Source of the DNA: Oceanospirillaceae bacterium UBA2001
Lineage (GTDB): Bacteria; Pseudomonadota; Gammaproteobacteria; Pseudomonadales; Balneatricaceae
NCBI GenBank assembly: GCA_002335115.1
Contig: DDCR01000014.1
Span: 1 to 10,500 of the forward strand
Direction: 5' to 3'
DNA length: 10,500 bases
The position numbers and the translations under genes were made by a program. Under the pieces are notes generated by a model. It searched no databases. It saw only the letters and a list, made by a program, of their open reading frames with translations, and had not been told where the DNA came from. The stretch's first letter is position 1; the number at the start of each line of letters is the position of its first letter. Below, piece by piece: positions 1 to 7,379 of the stretch.

Positions 1-139
1 AACCGATGCCCAAAAATAGTAGTATTTTGAATACGCATGTAATTTACTATCATTTTACGAGGGTGATATGGCAGCATGCTGATGCATAATTAGGCCACAT
101 TGGTCTCAAACTAATAAACCTTAAAAGGATGCGTTCATT
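1..139 (+). promoter_or_regulatory. Upstream region of the ABC operon
   Basis: No coding sequence is recognisable here. It precedes the first gene of the ABC operon and should carry its promoter. I see no convincing -35/-10 pair: TTGAAT at 27-32 and TACTAT at 45-50 are only 12 bases apart. A perfect 10-base palindrome, CAGCATGCTG, lies at 72-81 and could be an operator half or core. The ribosome binding site AAAAGGA, just before the 140 ATG, is good. The role of the palindrome is inference. Confidence 0.35.
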
Positions 140-1387
140 ATGGGCACAATAAAAACGATAGCACTCACTGCAGCTGCAGCGGCTGTTTTAACTAGCTCTT
201 CAGCTTTTGCTGGCTGTGGCATCAATGGCAATGCCAATGTGAGTATTTTGGGTAACGACTTCCCTGCATTGCATGCAGTTTTTTCTGCAGCCGAAGAGTG
301 CGCAGGTGATGGTGTGGCAGTGACTAAAAACCACAACAAAGACTACAAAGATCTAATGGTACCAGCCTTAACTGCAAATCCAGCTGAATACACCGCCTTA
401 ACCGTGTCAAATGCAACGCTAGTCACCCTAATGAATGATGATCTTGTCAGGCCATTGGACGAACTCGTTGCTAAATATGGTTCAAGCTTGAATAAATCAC
501 AGTTGGTGACGGTTGATGGCAAAGTAATGGCAGTAGCCTTTATGGCCAACGCGCAGCACCTATTCTACCGGTCAGATATTCTATCCAAAGTGAATATGAG
601 TGTAGATGAATTACAAACCTATGAGCAGGTATTGACTGCCGCTAAGAGGATTCGTGACGCTGGGCTTATGGAATATCCAGTTGCACTTAATACGAAGGCG
701 GGATGGAACCTAGGTGAAGAATTTGTCAACATGTACCTTGGAACGGGTGCCGACATGTTCAAGCCAGGCACGGCTGAAGTGGCTATTAACAATGCCCATG
801 GGGTTGCAACGTTAGAGATGCTGAAGCAGCTAGTTAGCTACTCGCATCCAGATTTCTTAACCTTTGACTCTAACGCTACACAAGCGCTCTGGGAAGGTGA
901 TAAGTTGGCATTAGCCACCATGTGGGGCTCTCGGACAAAAGGCGTGTTGGATGATGAGGGCTCGACCGAAGAAGTTGTTATGAATACTGATTTTGCTGCA
1001 GCTCCCAGTTTTAATGGTAGTAGCATACCAGCCTCTTCTCTTTGGTGGGATGGTTTTGTGATTTCTAAAAACGTGTCTGATGCTGATGCTGAAGCAAGCT
1101 TTATGGCGATGATGAATGGTATCTCTCCTGAAATGGTGCAGGCAAACAATGATGCAACTGTTTGGTTAATCGATGGTTATAAACCAAGCAAAGCTGCTTC
1201 TGGCGTAAATGCAACCGCTATGAATGGCGCTGCACCATACCCTATGATGCCGTTTATGGGAGCTTTACACGGCGCAGCAGGTTCGGAGCTTTCTGAATTC
1301 CTACAAGGAACTGAAAGTGCTGAGCAGGCATTATCAGATATGGAAGCAGCCTACAACGCGGCCGCTACAGAAAAAGGTTATTTATAA
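140..1387 (+). CDS. ABC transporter periplasmic solute-binding protein (family 1, probably sugar-type)
   Basis: This 415-residue protein probably captures a sugar or similar solute in the periplasm and hands it to the permease pair encoded downstream. Residues 1-24 form a clear signal peptide (Lys5, then an Ala/Leu/Val core, ending in AFA). Cleavage before Gly25 would leave Cys26 near the mature N-terminus. Because a second cysteine follows at about residue 54, I favour a disulfide in a soluble periplasmic protein over a lipoprotein, although F-A-G-C is lipobox-like. The motifs N-P-A-E-Y-T near 80 and R-P-L-D-E-L near 105, and the overall length, match family 1 extracellular solute-binding proteins. 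The start is supported by AAAAGGA about 9 bases upstream. The substrate cannot be read from the sequence. It is the first gene of the operon, and the terminator behind it suggests it is made in excess over the permeases. Confidence 0.88.
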   Translation: MGTIKTIALTAAAAAVLTSSSAFAGCGINGNANVSILGNDFPALHAVFSAAEECAGDGVAVTKNHNKDYKDLMVPALTANPAEYTALTVSNATLVTLMNDDLVRPLDELVAKYGSSLNKSQLVTVDGKVMAVAFMANAQHLFYRSDILSKVNMSVDELQTYEQVLTAAKRIRDAGLMEYPVALNTKAGWNLGEEFVNMYLGTGADMFKPGTAEVAINNAHGVATLEMLKQLVSYSHPDFLTFDSNATQALWEGDKLALATMWGSRTKGVLDDEGSTEEVVMNTDFAAAPSFNGSSIPASSLWWDGFVISKNVSDADAEASFMAMMNGISPEMVQANNDATVWLIDGYKPSKAASGVNATAMNGAAPYPMMPFMGALHGAAGSELSEFLQGTESAEQALSDMEAAYNAAATEKGYL

Positions 1388-1419
1388 AAGCGGCTAAATT
1401 TAGTTAGTTTAGCTTATTG

Positions 1420-1460
1420 GGGGGGCAAGGCCAAGCGCCTTTGCCCCCTTTCTTTTATTT
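1420..1460 (+). terminator. Intrinsic terminator or attenuator between binding-protein and permease genes
   Basis: GGGGGCAA (1421-1428) pairs exactly with TTGCCCCC (1441-1448). Two further G-C pairs follow inside after a one-base bulge, around a loop of about 7 bases. A T-rich tract (TTTCTTTTATTT) follows at once. This is a textbook rho-independent shape. As the permeases follow on the same strand without an obvious new promoter, it probably acts as a partial terminator, or as a 3' stabiliser of the binding-protein mRNA, and lowers permease expression. That role is inferred by analogy with other binding-protein-dependent operons. Confidence 0.8.
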
Positions 1461-1503
1461 AGCTCCTTTTACATTAGCCCATTATATAAACCGGAACCCT
1501 TTC

Positions 1504-2532
1504 ATGCCCCATCGTACTTTTTTTTGGTTTATTATTCCGTCACTGTTGGCCATGGTGCTGTTTATTGCCTTGCCAGTAATTTCTGTAATAGTCCAGTCAC
1601 TGCACGTCGAGCACGAAAAGGTGCTGATCAGCTCAGAAAATTGTGGGCCATTTGGATGTAAAAAAATAACCACTATTGACGTTGCCGCCACAGATCAACT
1701 AAGGTCGGATCGGCCACTAGGACAGTTCAGTGGGTTTGACAACTATACTAATCGGAGCCATCTTGCTTTTGATGAGGTCAGTTTAGCTTGGGAAATCAGC
1801 GAGAATATGACTGATTTTATAAAAAAAATACTCAACCTACCCTTTTATAAAGCCCTTTTTTTCACGCTAACCTATACCTTTGTAGTCACCCCTTTTGTCA
1901 TTATATTAGGCTTGGCTATCGCGTTAGGAGTTAATTCACTACCCAAGTTTGCCAAGGGCCCTACTATTTTTGTGTCGCTGCTGCCTATGATTGTAACCCC
2001 CCTTATTGGGTCATTAATTTTGTTTTGGATGGTCGATGGAGATGGCATTATTGGAGGCTCAATTCAAACTCTTTTTAATGATCCTAATTTATCTTTAAAA
2101 GCCTCTCCTGCCTTGACGTGGATGATGCTCATAGTCTATGGCATTTGGCACTCAGCGCCATTTTCCTTTATTGTGTTTTACGCGGGTTTACAGACTGTAC
2201 CTGCCGATACACTTGAAGCAGCTACTATTGATGGGGCTAATCGTTGGCAACGTATCCGTTATGTCGTGGTGCCTTATATGAAGCCTTTGGTCGTATTTAT
2301 TACCTTGATGCAATTGATGGATAACTTTCGCGTGTTTGAGCCCATTGTTAGTTTTGCCTCTGAGGCCAGTGCGACGTCATTGAGCTGGATCATTTATAAA
2401 GACTTAACATCAGACACTCAACTCTTTGGTTCCGCAGCTGCCACGTCTATGCTTACTATTGTGGGTGTTGCAATTCTATTGTTACCCGTGCTGATTAAAA
2501 CTTGGCGCGACTTTAACCGCACAGCCCGCTAG
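1504..2532 (+). CDS. ABC transporter permease, MalF-type
   Basis: This inner-membrane subunit of 342 residues forms half of the transport channel. An N-terminal membrane helix (about 6-33) is followed by a periplasmic segment of about 80 residues (34-112), then five or so further helices up to about 335. The cytoplasmic coupling (EAA) motif lies at 238-254: E238-A-A, G244 and P254 are all present in the family spacing, so it should dock to an ATPase. I chose the ATG at 1504. An in-frame TTG at 1417 would put the first residues inside the terminator hairpin and add a non-conserved tail. The ribosome binding site is weak (GGAA about 8 bases upstream). The periplasmic segment contains a close cysteine pair, C47 and C52. 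The second permease starts 31 bases after the stop. Confidence 0.88.
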   Translation: MPHRTFFWFIIPSLLAMVLFIALPVISVIVQSLHVEHEKVLISSENCGPFGCKKITTIDVAATDQLRSDRPLGQFSGFDNYTNRSHLAFDEVSLAWEISENMTDFIKKILNLPFYKALFFTLTYTFVVTPFVIILGLAIALGVNSLPKFAKGPTIFVSLLPMIVTPLIGSLILFWMVDGDGIIGGSIQTLFNDPNLSLKASPALTWMMLIVYGIWHSAPFSFIVFYAGLQTVPADTLEAATIDGANRWQRIRYVVVPYMKPLVVFITLMQLMDNFRVFEPIVSFASEASATSLSWIIYKDLTSDTQLFGSAAATSMLTIVGVAILLLPVLIKTWRDFNRTAR

Positions 2533-2563
2533 GGCGCTCACAAAGCCACACAAGGAGCATTCC

Positions 2564-3445
2564 ATGCCCAACCTAGCTCAGCGCCGATCTAACACTCTTG
2601 CCATCGTTTCCACTGCATTTGTTATGCTGTGGGTGATAATTGCCTCCGGGCCCTTTTTATGGACCCTATGGGGTTCCTTTAAAGTACAGGGAGATTTTTT
2701 CTCTAAAGCAGATTGGACTAATGCCCTTTATGGGGTCCGCACTATGTTTGAAACTGGTGGTTTTTTCACTACTAACGGCTACTATGGTGCTTGGATAGAG
2801 CAAGGTTTTGGTGAATCTGTAATTAACACCACCATTGTTGTTGTTTCTACTGTAATCATTTCACTTACCTTGGGCACCTTGGGTGGTTATGCCTTGGCTC
2901 GGTCGGGCTTTAAATATTCTTTCTGGATCTTGATGCTTGCACTAGTATTTCGAGCAATGCCTCATATTACTTTGGTGTCAGGTTATTTGTTACCATTTTT
3001 CGAGTGGAATATTTGGGGTTATTTACCGACCTCGATTGTTGTTCTAGTGGCTATTAACCAGCCCTTCACTCTATGGATGCTGCATTCGTTCTTTTTGAAC
3101 ATACCCAAAGACATGGATGAGAGTGCCATGGTTGATGGCTGCACCCGTTTTCAAGCGTTCCGCCACGTTATCATACCGGTTATGTGGCCTGGTGTGGTCA
3201 CGACCGGGCTGTTTAGCTTTTTACTGGCCTACAACGATTTCGCTGTTACTGCCTCTTTGCTAAGCCAAGAGAATCAAACGATGATACCAAAGATTGCCAG
3301 CTTTTTAGGTACCACGCAAGTTGAAGGTAATGTCATGTTCGCAGTTGCTGCTGTGGTATCAGCGATGATCCCATTATTTATTCTAATAATGTTCTTCCAG
3401 CGTCAAATTGTATCTGGCTTAACAGCGGGTGCGGTAAAAGGGTAG
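2564..3445 (+). CDS. ABC transporter permease, MalG-type
   Basis: This is the second channel subunit, 293 residues, partner of the preceding permease. It has a first helix at about 13-36, a soluble periplasmic stretch to about 82, then a block of five hydrophobic helices. The coupling motif starts at E186 (E-S-A, then V-D-G, ending in I-I-P about 17 residues on), a normal MalG-type variant. The C-terminus ends in the short Q-R-Q-I-V-S-G-L-T-A-G-A-V-K-G tail typical of carbohydrate permeases (CUT1 family), which supports a sugar or polyol substrate. AAGGAG lies 6-7 bases before the ATG, an excellent ribosome binding site. The next gene follows after 10 bases, so the two are co-transcribed. Confidence 0.9.
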   Translation: MPNLAQRRSNTLAIVSTAFVMLWVIIASGPFLWTLWGSFKVQGDFFSKADWTNALYGVRTMFETGGFFTTNGYYGAWIEQGFGESVINTTIVVVSTVIISLTLGTLGGYALARSGFKYSFWILMLALVFRAMPHITLVSGYLLPFFEWNIWGYLPTSIVVLVAINQPFTLWMLHSFFLNIPKDMDESAMVDGCTRFQAFRHVIIPVMWPGVVTTGLFSFLLAYNDFAVTASLLSQENQTMIPKIASFLGTTQVEGNVMFAVAAVVSAMIPLFILIMFFQRQIVSGLTAGAVKG

Positions 3446-3455
3446 TAGAGTTGAT

Positions 3456-4466
3456 ATGAAAAATGATATTCAAGCAGCCAAAGCCTGTGTTGTTGATTTT
3501 TATCAGCATTTGGATAACGCCGCCCCAGATGCGTTAGATGGCATCATGCGACGTTATACCAGTAACGACTATTTGTGGCGTGGTTACCATCCCTTTAACG
3601 AACAAACGTCAGTCGAGCAAGTGACGCAGCTATTTTGGCAGCCCCTAAGGCTGGCATTAACGCACCTGCAGCGTCGTCAGGACGTGTTTATGGCGGGGCG
3701 CAACGAAATGGACGGCTTTGAGTCTATCTGGGTGGTCTCTATGGGACACTTAATGGGCTTATTTGACCAACCTTGGTTAGGCATTGCAGCTACTGGTAAA
3801 TTAACCATGTTGCGTTACTGTGAATTCAATAAAGTGCAAGATGGCAAGATTACTGAAACGGCCATGTATTTTGATATTCCACACTTGATGGTACAAGCGG
3901 GTCTGCAGCCCTTTGCCTTACAAACTGCTGCTCAACTGGTGCAACCTGGGCCTATGACCCATACAGGGCTGATGTTCGATGAGCAAGATGTGACTGAAGG
4001 AGAAAAAACCTTGGCCGCAATCAATCACATGATTAACGCTTTAGGAAACTGGGAGCAACCCCTATCCTTGCAAGACGAATTGCGCCTCAGTTGGCATGAG
4101 GACATGCTTTGGTGGGGGCCCACAGGTATCGGTGCGGCCTATACCATTGAACGTTATGCGCAACAGCATGCGGGCCCATTTAGAGCGGGTTTCAAAGACC
4201 GTATTTTTAATGGCCATGTTTGTCGCTTGGCAGAGGGTGAGTTTGGTGGGTTTTTTGGATGGCCTAATTTAACGTTAGAGCCCACGGGAGGTTTCATGGG
4301 CATGCCTGCTACAGGTAAGCGCGGCGAGATGCGCATTATTGATATTTACCGTCGAAAAGCAGACAAACTTGCTGAAAATTGGATTTTTATCGACTTGCTA
4401 CACTTTTGGAAGCAACAAGGTGTTGATATTTTGGCCAGAACAACGGGACTAAGTGCAAACAGTTAA
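3456..4466 (+). CDS. Tandem SnoaL/NTF2-like domain protein of the ABC operon
   Basis: A 336-residue soluble protein with no signal peptide, so it should act in the cytoplasm. It appears to be two copies of one SnoaL/NTF2-like fold (about 8-155 and 180-330). Matching elements recur in order: Y-x-x-N-D-Y-L-W-R-G early in copy 1 against W-H-E-D-M-L-W-W-G in copy 2, A-T-G-K at 112-115 and again at 285-288, and a closing stretch of the form D-G-K-I-T-E-T-A-M-Y-F-D-I against K-L-A-E-N-W-I-F-I-D-L. Folds of this class include cyclases, isomerases and dehydratases, so a step in metabolism of the imported compound is plausible. No catalytic residues can be assigned. It lies 10 bases behind the permease gene and is probably the last gene of the operon. 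The family call is fairly firm; the function is unknown. Confidence 0.75.
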   Translation: MKNDIQAAKACVVDFYQHLDNAAPDALDGIMRRYTSNDYLWRGYHPFNEQTSVEQVTQLFWQPLRLALTHLQRRQDVFMAGRNEMDGFESIWVVSMGHLMGLFDQPWLGIAATGKLTMLRYCEFNKVQDGKITETAMYFDIPHLMVQAGLQPFALQTAAQLVQPGPMTHTGLMFDEQDVTEGEKTLAAINHMINALGNWEQPLSLQDELRLSWHEDMLWWGPTGIGAAYTIERYAQQHAGPFRAGFKDRIFNGHVCRLAEGEFGGFFGWPNLTLEPTGGFMGMPATGKRGEMRIIDIYRRKADKLAENWIFIDLLHFWKQQGVDILARTTGLSANS

Positions 4467-4500
4467 GTAGCTCTGCTTTATGATTCGTAGGCAAAGCTAC
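4467..4500. other. Stem-loop after the SnoaL-like gene
   Basis: GTAGCT (4467-4472) pairs with AGCTAC (4495-4500). After one mismatch, TGC (4474-4476) pairs with GCA (4491-4493), leaving a 14-base loop. It starts right after the stop codon, where a terminator is expected, but no T-run follows on the + strand. It may be a 3' mRNA-protecting structure or a rho-dependent end. Confidence 0.4.
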
Positions 4501-4607
4501 AGTGCCTCGGCCTTGCTCAGTGAAATGAATTTATTAGTGCCTAAACCACATCAATTGGGATAATTTTAAGTCAATACTGCGCTTCTGTGTCAAATCAATA
4601 CGAGTCT

Positions 4608-4705
4608 GGAGCTTAAAGCTACTTCCATGTCGCACCAAGATAGACGGTGCATGGACTTATAGGCGATAGTCCGAGGTTAATAAACTAACCGAGTGGTCTG
4701 ACCAC
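4608..4705 (+). other. Candidate structured leader before the L-serine ammonia-lyase gene
   Basis: Several inverted repeats follow one another closely: AGCTT-A-AAGCT (4610-4620); CCAT plus GCACC (4625-4636) with GGTGC plus ATGG (4646-4654); GGACT (4653-4657) with AGTCC (4668-4672); GGTTA (4675-4679) with TAACC (4686-4690); and GTGGTC-T-GACCAC (4693-4705). The second and third share bases 4653-4654, so they would compete. The pattern could be a regulatory leader RNA or a cluster of protein sites. It does not match any riboswitch I know; in particular the conserved glycine-riboswitch core is not visible. Pairing is seen directly; function is inference. Confidence 0.3.
4693..4705. promoter_or_regulatory. 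GntR/FadR-type operator palindrome
   Basis: GTGGTCTGACCAC is a perfect 6+1+6 inverted repeat. Its core TGGT-NNN-ACCA is the known recognition pattern of FadR-subfamily GntR regulators (FadR, PdhR, LldR and relatives). It ends 16 bases before the 4722 ATG, just upstream of the AAAGG ribosome binding site, a position suited to repression. Which regulator binds is unknown. The XRE-type regulator encoded downstream belongs to another family, so a GntR protein encoded elsewhere would be needed. Confidence 0.45.
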
Positions 4706-4721
4706 ACGAAAGGTATTGATC

Positions 4722-6110
4722 ATGAGCTTAAGCGTATTTGACTTGCTAAAAATTGGTATTGGCCCGTCTAGTTCCCACACGGTAGGTCCTATGCGTGCTG
4801 CCTTAAGCTTTGTAGAACAGCTCAAAAGCGAGCAAAAGCTATCCCAAGTGAACCGAGTAAAAGGTGAGCTGTTTGGTTCTCTTGGTGCTACGGGCAAAGG
4901 TCATGCGAGTGATATTGCTGTCATCCTTGGCTTGTTGGGTGAAGCGCCAGACACCATAGACCCACCCCAAGTGCAGCCCATGTTAGATGAAATTTGTCGC
5001 AATGAGCGTTTACCCCTTAAACGCGAGCATGATATCGAGTTTATTCAGCACCGGGATATTATTCTTAACCTAGAAGAGTCGCTACCTTACCATCCTAATG
5101 GTATGACGATGAGTGCTTTTGATGCGGCTGGTGAAATACTTTTGGAGGTGTCTTATTACTCCATAGGTGGAGGGTTTGTGGTAGACGAGATAGCCGCAAA
5201 GGCTGACGAATTACCCATTGATGATGATCAACCCAAAGTTCCATTTCCATTTACTACGGCCGTTGAGCTCCTTGCTCACTGCAAAGCCCAGAGCCTGAGT
5301 ATTAGTCAAGTGATGATGGAAAATGAGAAGACTTGGCGCACTGAAGACGAAGTGAGAAGTGAGATTTTACATCTGTGGAAGGTGATGCAGCAATGCGTGC
5401 ATAACGGCTGCCACACTGGAGGCATATTACCTGGGGGGCTTAATGTAAAGCGCCGTGCTGCAGATTTGTATCAAAAACTCAGCAGCTTGGGTTCTGTGAA
5501 AGTGATTACGCCACAATTGTCGGCAATGGATTGGGTTAATCTCTATGCCATGGCTGTGAACGAAGAAAATGCGGCGGGTGGTCGCATCGTTACTGCGCCC
5601 ACCAATGGTGCTGCGGGTATTATTCCGGCGGTATTGCATTACTACGATAATTTCTATCCATCAGCCGACGACGAGGGCATTGTTAATTTTGTCCTAGCGG
5701 CGGCGGCTGTGGGTATTTTATGTAAATTGAATGCGTCTATTTCAGGTGCAGAAGTGGGATGTCAAGGCGAGGTGGGTAGTGCCTGTGCTATGGCTGCTGC
5801 GGGTTTAGCTGAAGTCATTGGTGGTACTCCTGAACAAGTTGAAAATGCCGCTGAAATTGGTATGGAACATAACTTAGGTCTAACCTGTGACCCCATTGCA
5901 GGCTTAGTTCAGGTACCTTGCATTGAACGCAATGCCATGGGTTCTATTAAAGCGATTAATGCAGCCCATATGGCGATGAGAGGTGATGGCGAACATCTGG
6001 TATCATTGGATGATGTGATTAAAACCATGCGTGAAACTGGGGCTGATATGCAGGATAAATATAAAGAAACATCTCGTGGCGGCCTTGCAGTCAACGTAAC
6101 CAACTGTTAA
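4722..6110 (+). CDS. sdaA: L-serine ammonia-lyase, iron-sulfur dependent, single chain
   Basis: The enzyme deaminates L-serine to pyruvate and ammonia in the cytoplasm with a [4Fe-4S] cluster. This 462-residue protein has the N-terminal beta domain with the [10 protein letters not shown] signature (about 14-23) and the catalytic alpha domain. The latter includes [20 protein letters not shown] split over about 284-302. Cluster cysteines C347, C389 and C400 have the same spacing (42 and 11) that I recall for the Legionella enzyme. The protein ends in Cys462, equivalent to the 'tail-in-mouth' fourth ligand described there. I chose the ATG at 4722, with AAAGG 8 bases upstream, over an in-frame TTG two codons earlier. 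The paralogue name sdaB cannot be excluded. It probably forms an operon with the regulator that follows. Confidence 0.95.
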   Translation: MSLSVFDLLKIGIGPSSSHTVGPMRAALSFVEQLKSEQKLSQVNRVKGELFGSLGATGKGHASDIAVILGLLGEAPDTIDPPQVQPMLDEICRNERLPLKREHDIEFIQHRDIILNLEESLPYHPNGMTMSAFDAAGEILLEVSYYSIGGGFVVDEIAAKADELPIDDDQPKVPFPFTTAVELLAHCKAQSLSISQVMMENEKTWRTEDEVRSEILHLWKVMQQCVHNGCHTGGILPGGLNVKRRAADLYQKLSSLGSVKVITPQLSAMDWVNLYAMAVNEENAAGGRIVTAPTNGAAGIIPAVLHYYDNFYPSADDEGIVNFVLAAAAVGILCKLNASISGAEVGCQGEVGSACAMAAAGLAEVIGGTPEQVENAAEIGMEHNLGLTCDPIAGLVQVPCIERNAMGSIKAINAAHMAMRGDGEHLVSLDDVIKTMRETGADMQDKYKETSRGGLAVNVTNC

Positions 6111-6126
6111 CTGGATGGAGTAACTC

Positions 6127-6741
6127 ATGTCTACATTGCGCCCTGAAGCAGGCATATTGCCTGCTATTTCCAGTCCTGTGGCTCAGCAAAGTGACTTCGG
6201 TGAGCGCTTAAGGGCTTTGCGCAAAGATCGGCAAATGACCTTGCAGCAAGCTAGCAAAGTCACAGGTGTTGCTCAATCCACCTTGTCAAAAATGGAAAAC
6301 AACCAACTTTCACCGACCTTTAATCTGATGCAAAAACTGGCTGTTGGATTAGGTATCGACATGCCCCAGTTGTTCGCTCCAGTGAAAGAAGTGCGCATTT
6401 CTGGCCGCCGGACAGTCACTAAAAGACAGCAAGGCCGCGAACATCTGACGGCGACCTATGAACATGAGTTATTGGCCACTGAACTTGACTCTAAACGCAT
6501 GGTGCCTTTTAAAAGTCGCGTGCGTGCGCGTACGTTAGAAGAATTTGGTGGCTGGGTAAAACATGAAGGAGAGGAGTTATTGCTAGTGCTGGAAGGGGAC
6601 ATATTGGTGTACACTGAAGAGTATGAGCCTTTAGCCCTGAGCGAAGGTGACAGTACCTATTTTGACAGCACCATGGGTCACGCAGTGGTTTCCACCAGCG
6701 AAGCTGATGCGCTGGTGCTATGGGTTTGCTCTGCACTTTGA
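6127..6741 (+). CDS. XRE-family transcriptional regulator with C-terminal cupin domain
   Basis: This 204-residue DNA-binding protein has a variable N-terminal tail (1-22), an XRE helix-turn-helix domain at about 24-82 (R-L-R-A-L-R-K, then T-L-Q-Q-A-S-K-V-T-G-V, then S-T-L-S-K-M-E-N), and a small cupin domain at about 130-203 (H-E-G-E-E-L-L-L-V-L-E-G-D, ending in a G-H-A-V hairpin). In this architecture the cupin usually senses a small molecule, often an amino acid or its derivative. It starts 16 bases after the serine ammonia-lyase stop, with GGAG 6 bases before its ATG, so co-transcription is likely. An obvious hypothesis is that it controls that operon in response to serine or a related compound; this is inference from position. 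Confidence 0.88.
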   Translation: MSTLRPEAGILPAISSPVAQQSDFGERLRALRKDRQMTLQQASKVTGVAQSTLSKMENNQLSPTFNLMQKLAVGLGIDMPQLFAPVKEVRISGRRTVTKRQQGREHLTATYEHELLATELDSKRMVPFKSRVRARTLEEFGGWVKHEGEELLLVLEGDILVYTEEYEPLALSEGDSTYFDSTMGHAVVSTSEADALVLWVCSAL

Positions 6742-6773
6742 TCCCTCCCTCTCTTCTTTTGTAAGGCGCAACA

Positions 6774-7379
6774 ATGAAGCAAGTCGTTTTGGCAAGTGGC
6801 AATGCAGGTAAGCTAAAAGAATTTGGTCAGCACTTAAGCGGATTAGGTATAGAACTGGTGCCACAAGACCAATTTATTTCACAAGAAGTGGAAGAAACTG
6901 GCCTTACGTTTGTAGAAAATGCAATTCTTAAAGCGCGCCATGCTGCATCAGCATCGGGCTTGCCTGCTTTAGCTGATGATTCAGGTTTAGAAGTTGATGC
7001 CTTAGGTGGTGCCCCTGGTATTTATTCAGCCCGCTATGCAGGTTCAAACTTAAAGGGACAAGCCAAGGATGTGGCTAATTGCGCCCACCTTATCGCTAAC
7101 TTAGCCACTACCCCAGCACACCAGCGCACGGCTCGATTTCAATGTGTTTTGGTGTATATGCGTCACGCTTTAGATCCCACTCCGCTCATTTGCCAAGCAG
7201 CATGGGAAGGTGTGATTATGGAGAGTGCGCAAGGGGATCATGGTTTTGGTTATGACCCTATTTTTCAAGTGTTAGACCAAGGCTGTCGTGCTGCACAGTT
7301 AACATCTAGTGAGAAAATTACCATGAGTCATCGTGGCCAAGCCTTAGCTATTTTGCAACGAGCCTTAGCTGAAGCTTAA
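6774..7379 (+). CDS. rdgB: Non-canonical purine NTP pyrophosphatase (dITP/XTP pyrophosphatase)
   Basis: This 201-residue cytoplasmic enzyme of the HAM1/RdgB family hydrolyses dITP, ITP and XTP to the monophosphates and so keeps deaminated purines out of DNA and RNA. The family motifs are all present: S-G-N-A-G-K at 8-13 for triphosphate binding, A-D-D-S-G-L from 67 with D69 as the expected catalytic/metal aspartate, G-F-G-Y-D-P at 157-162, and S-H-R-G at 185-188 for base recognition. Length is normal. TAAGG lies about 9 bases before the ATG. The stop codon overlaps the next gene's start by one base (TAATG), and rdgB-hemW adjacency is common in gammaproteobacteria. Confidence 0.97.
   Translation: MKQVVLASGNAGKLKEFGQHLSGLGIELVPQDQFISQEVEETGLTFVENAILKARHAASASGLPALADDSGLEVDALGGAPGIYSARYAGSNLKGQAKDVANCAHLIANLATTPAHQRTARFQCVLVYMRHALDPTPLICQAAWEGVIMESAQGDHGFGYDPIFQVLDQGCRAAQLTSSEKITMSHRGQALAILQRALAEA

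Noticed and set aside
121..549. Minus-strand reading frames opposite the binding-protein gene (121-339 and 343-549)
   Set aside because: They lie antisense to a well-supported gene, have no ribosome binding site and resemble no family.
1417..1503. Extension of the first permease to a TTG at 1417
   Set aside because: The added codons run through the terminator hairpin and give a low-complexity, non-conserved tail. The ATG at 1504 leads directly into the first membrane helix.
4467..4500. Classical intrinsic terminator after the SnoaL-like gene
   Set aside because: The stem is present, but no T-tract follows on the + strand, so I list it only as a stem-loop.
4500..4715. Glycine riboswitch upstream of the serine ammonia-lyase gene
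   Set aside because: The conserved glycine aptamer core and tandem arrangement are not visible.
6509..6802. 97-codon minus-strand frame over the end of the XRE-cupin gene
   Set aside because: It is antisense to the cupin domain and the rdgB start, with no initiation signal and no recognisable domain.
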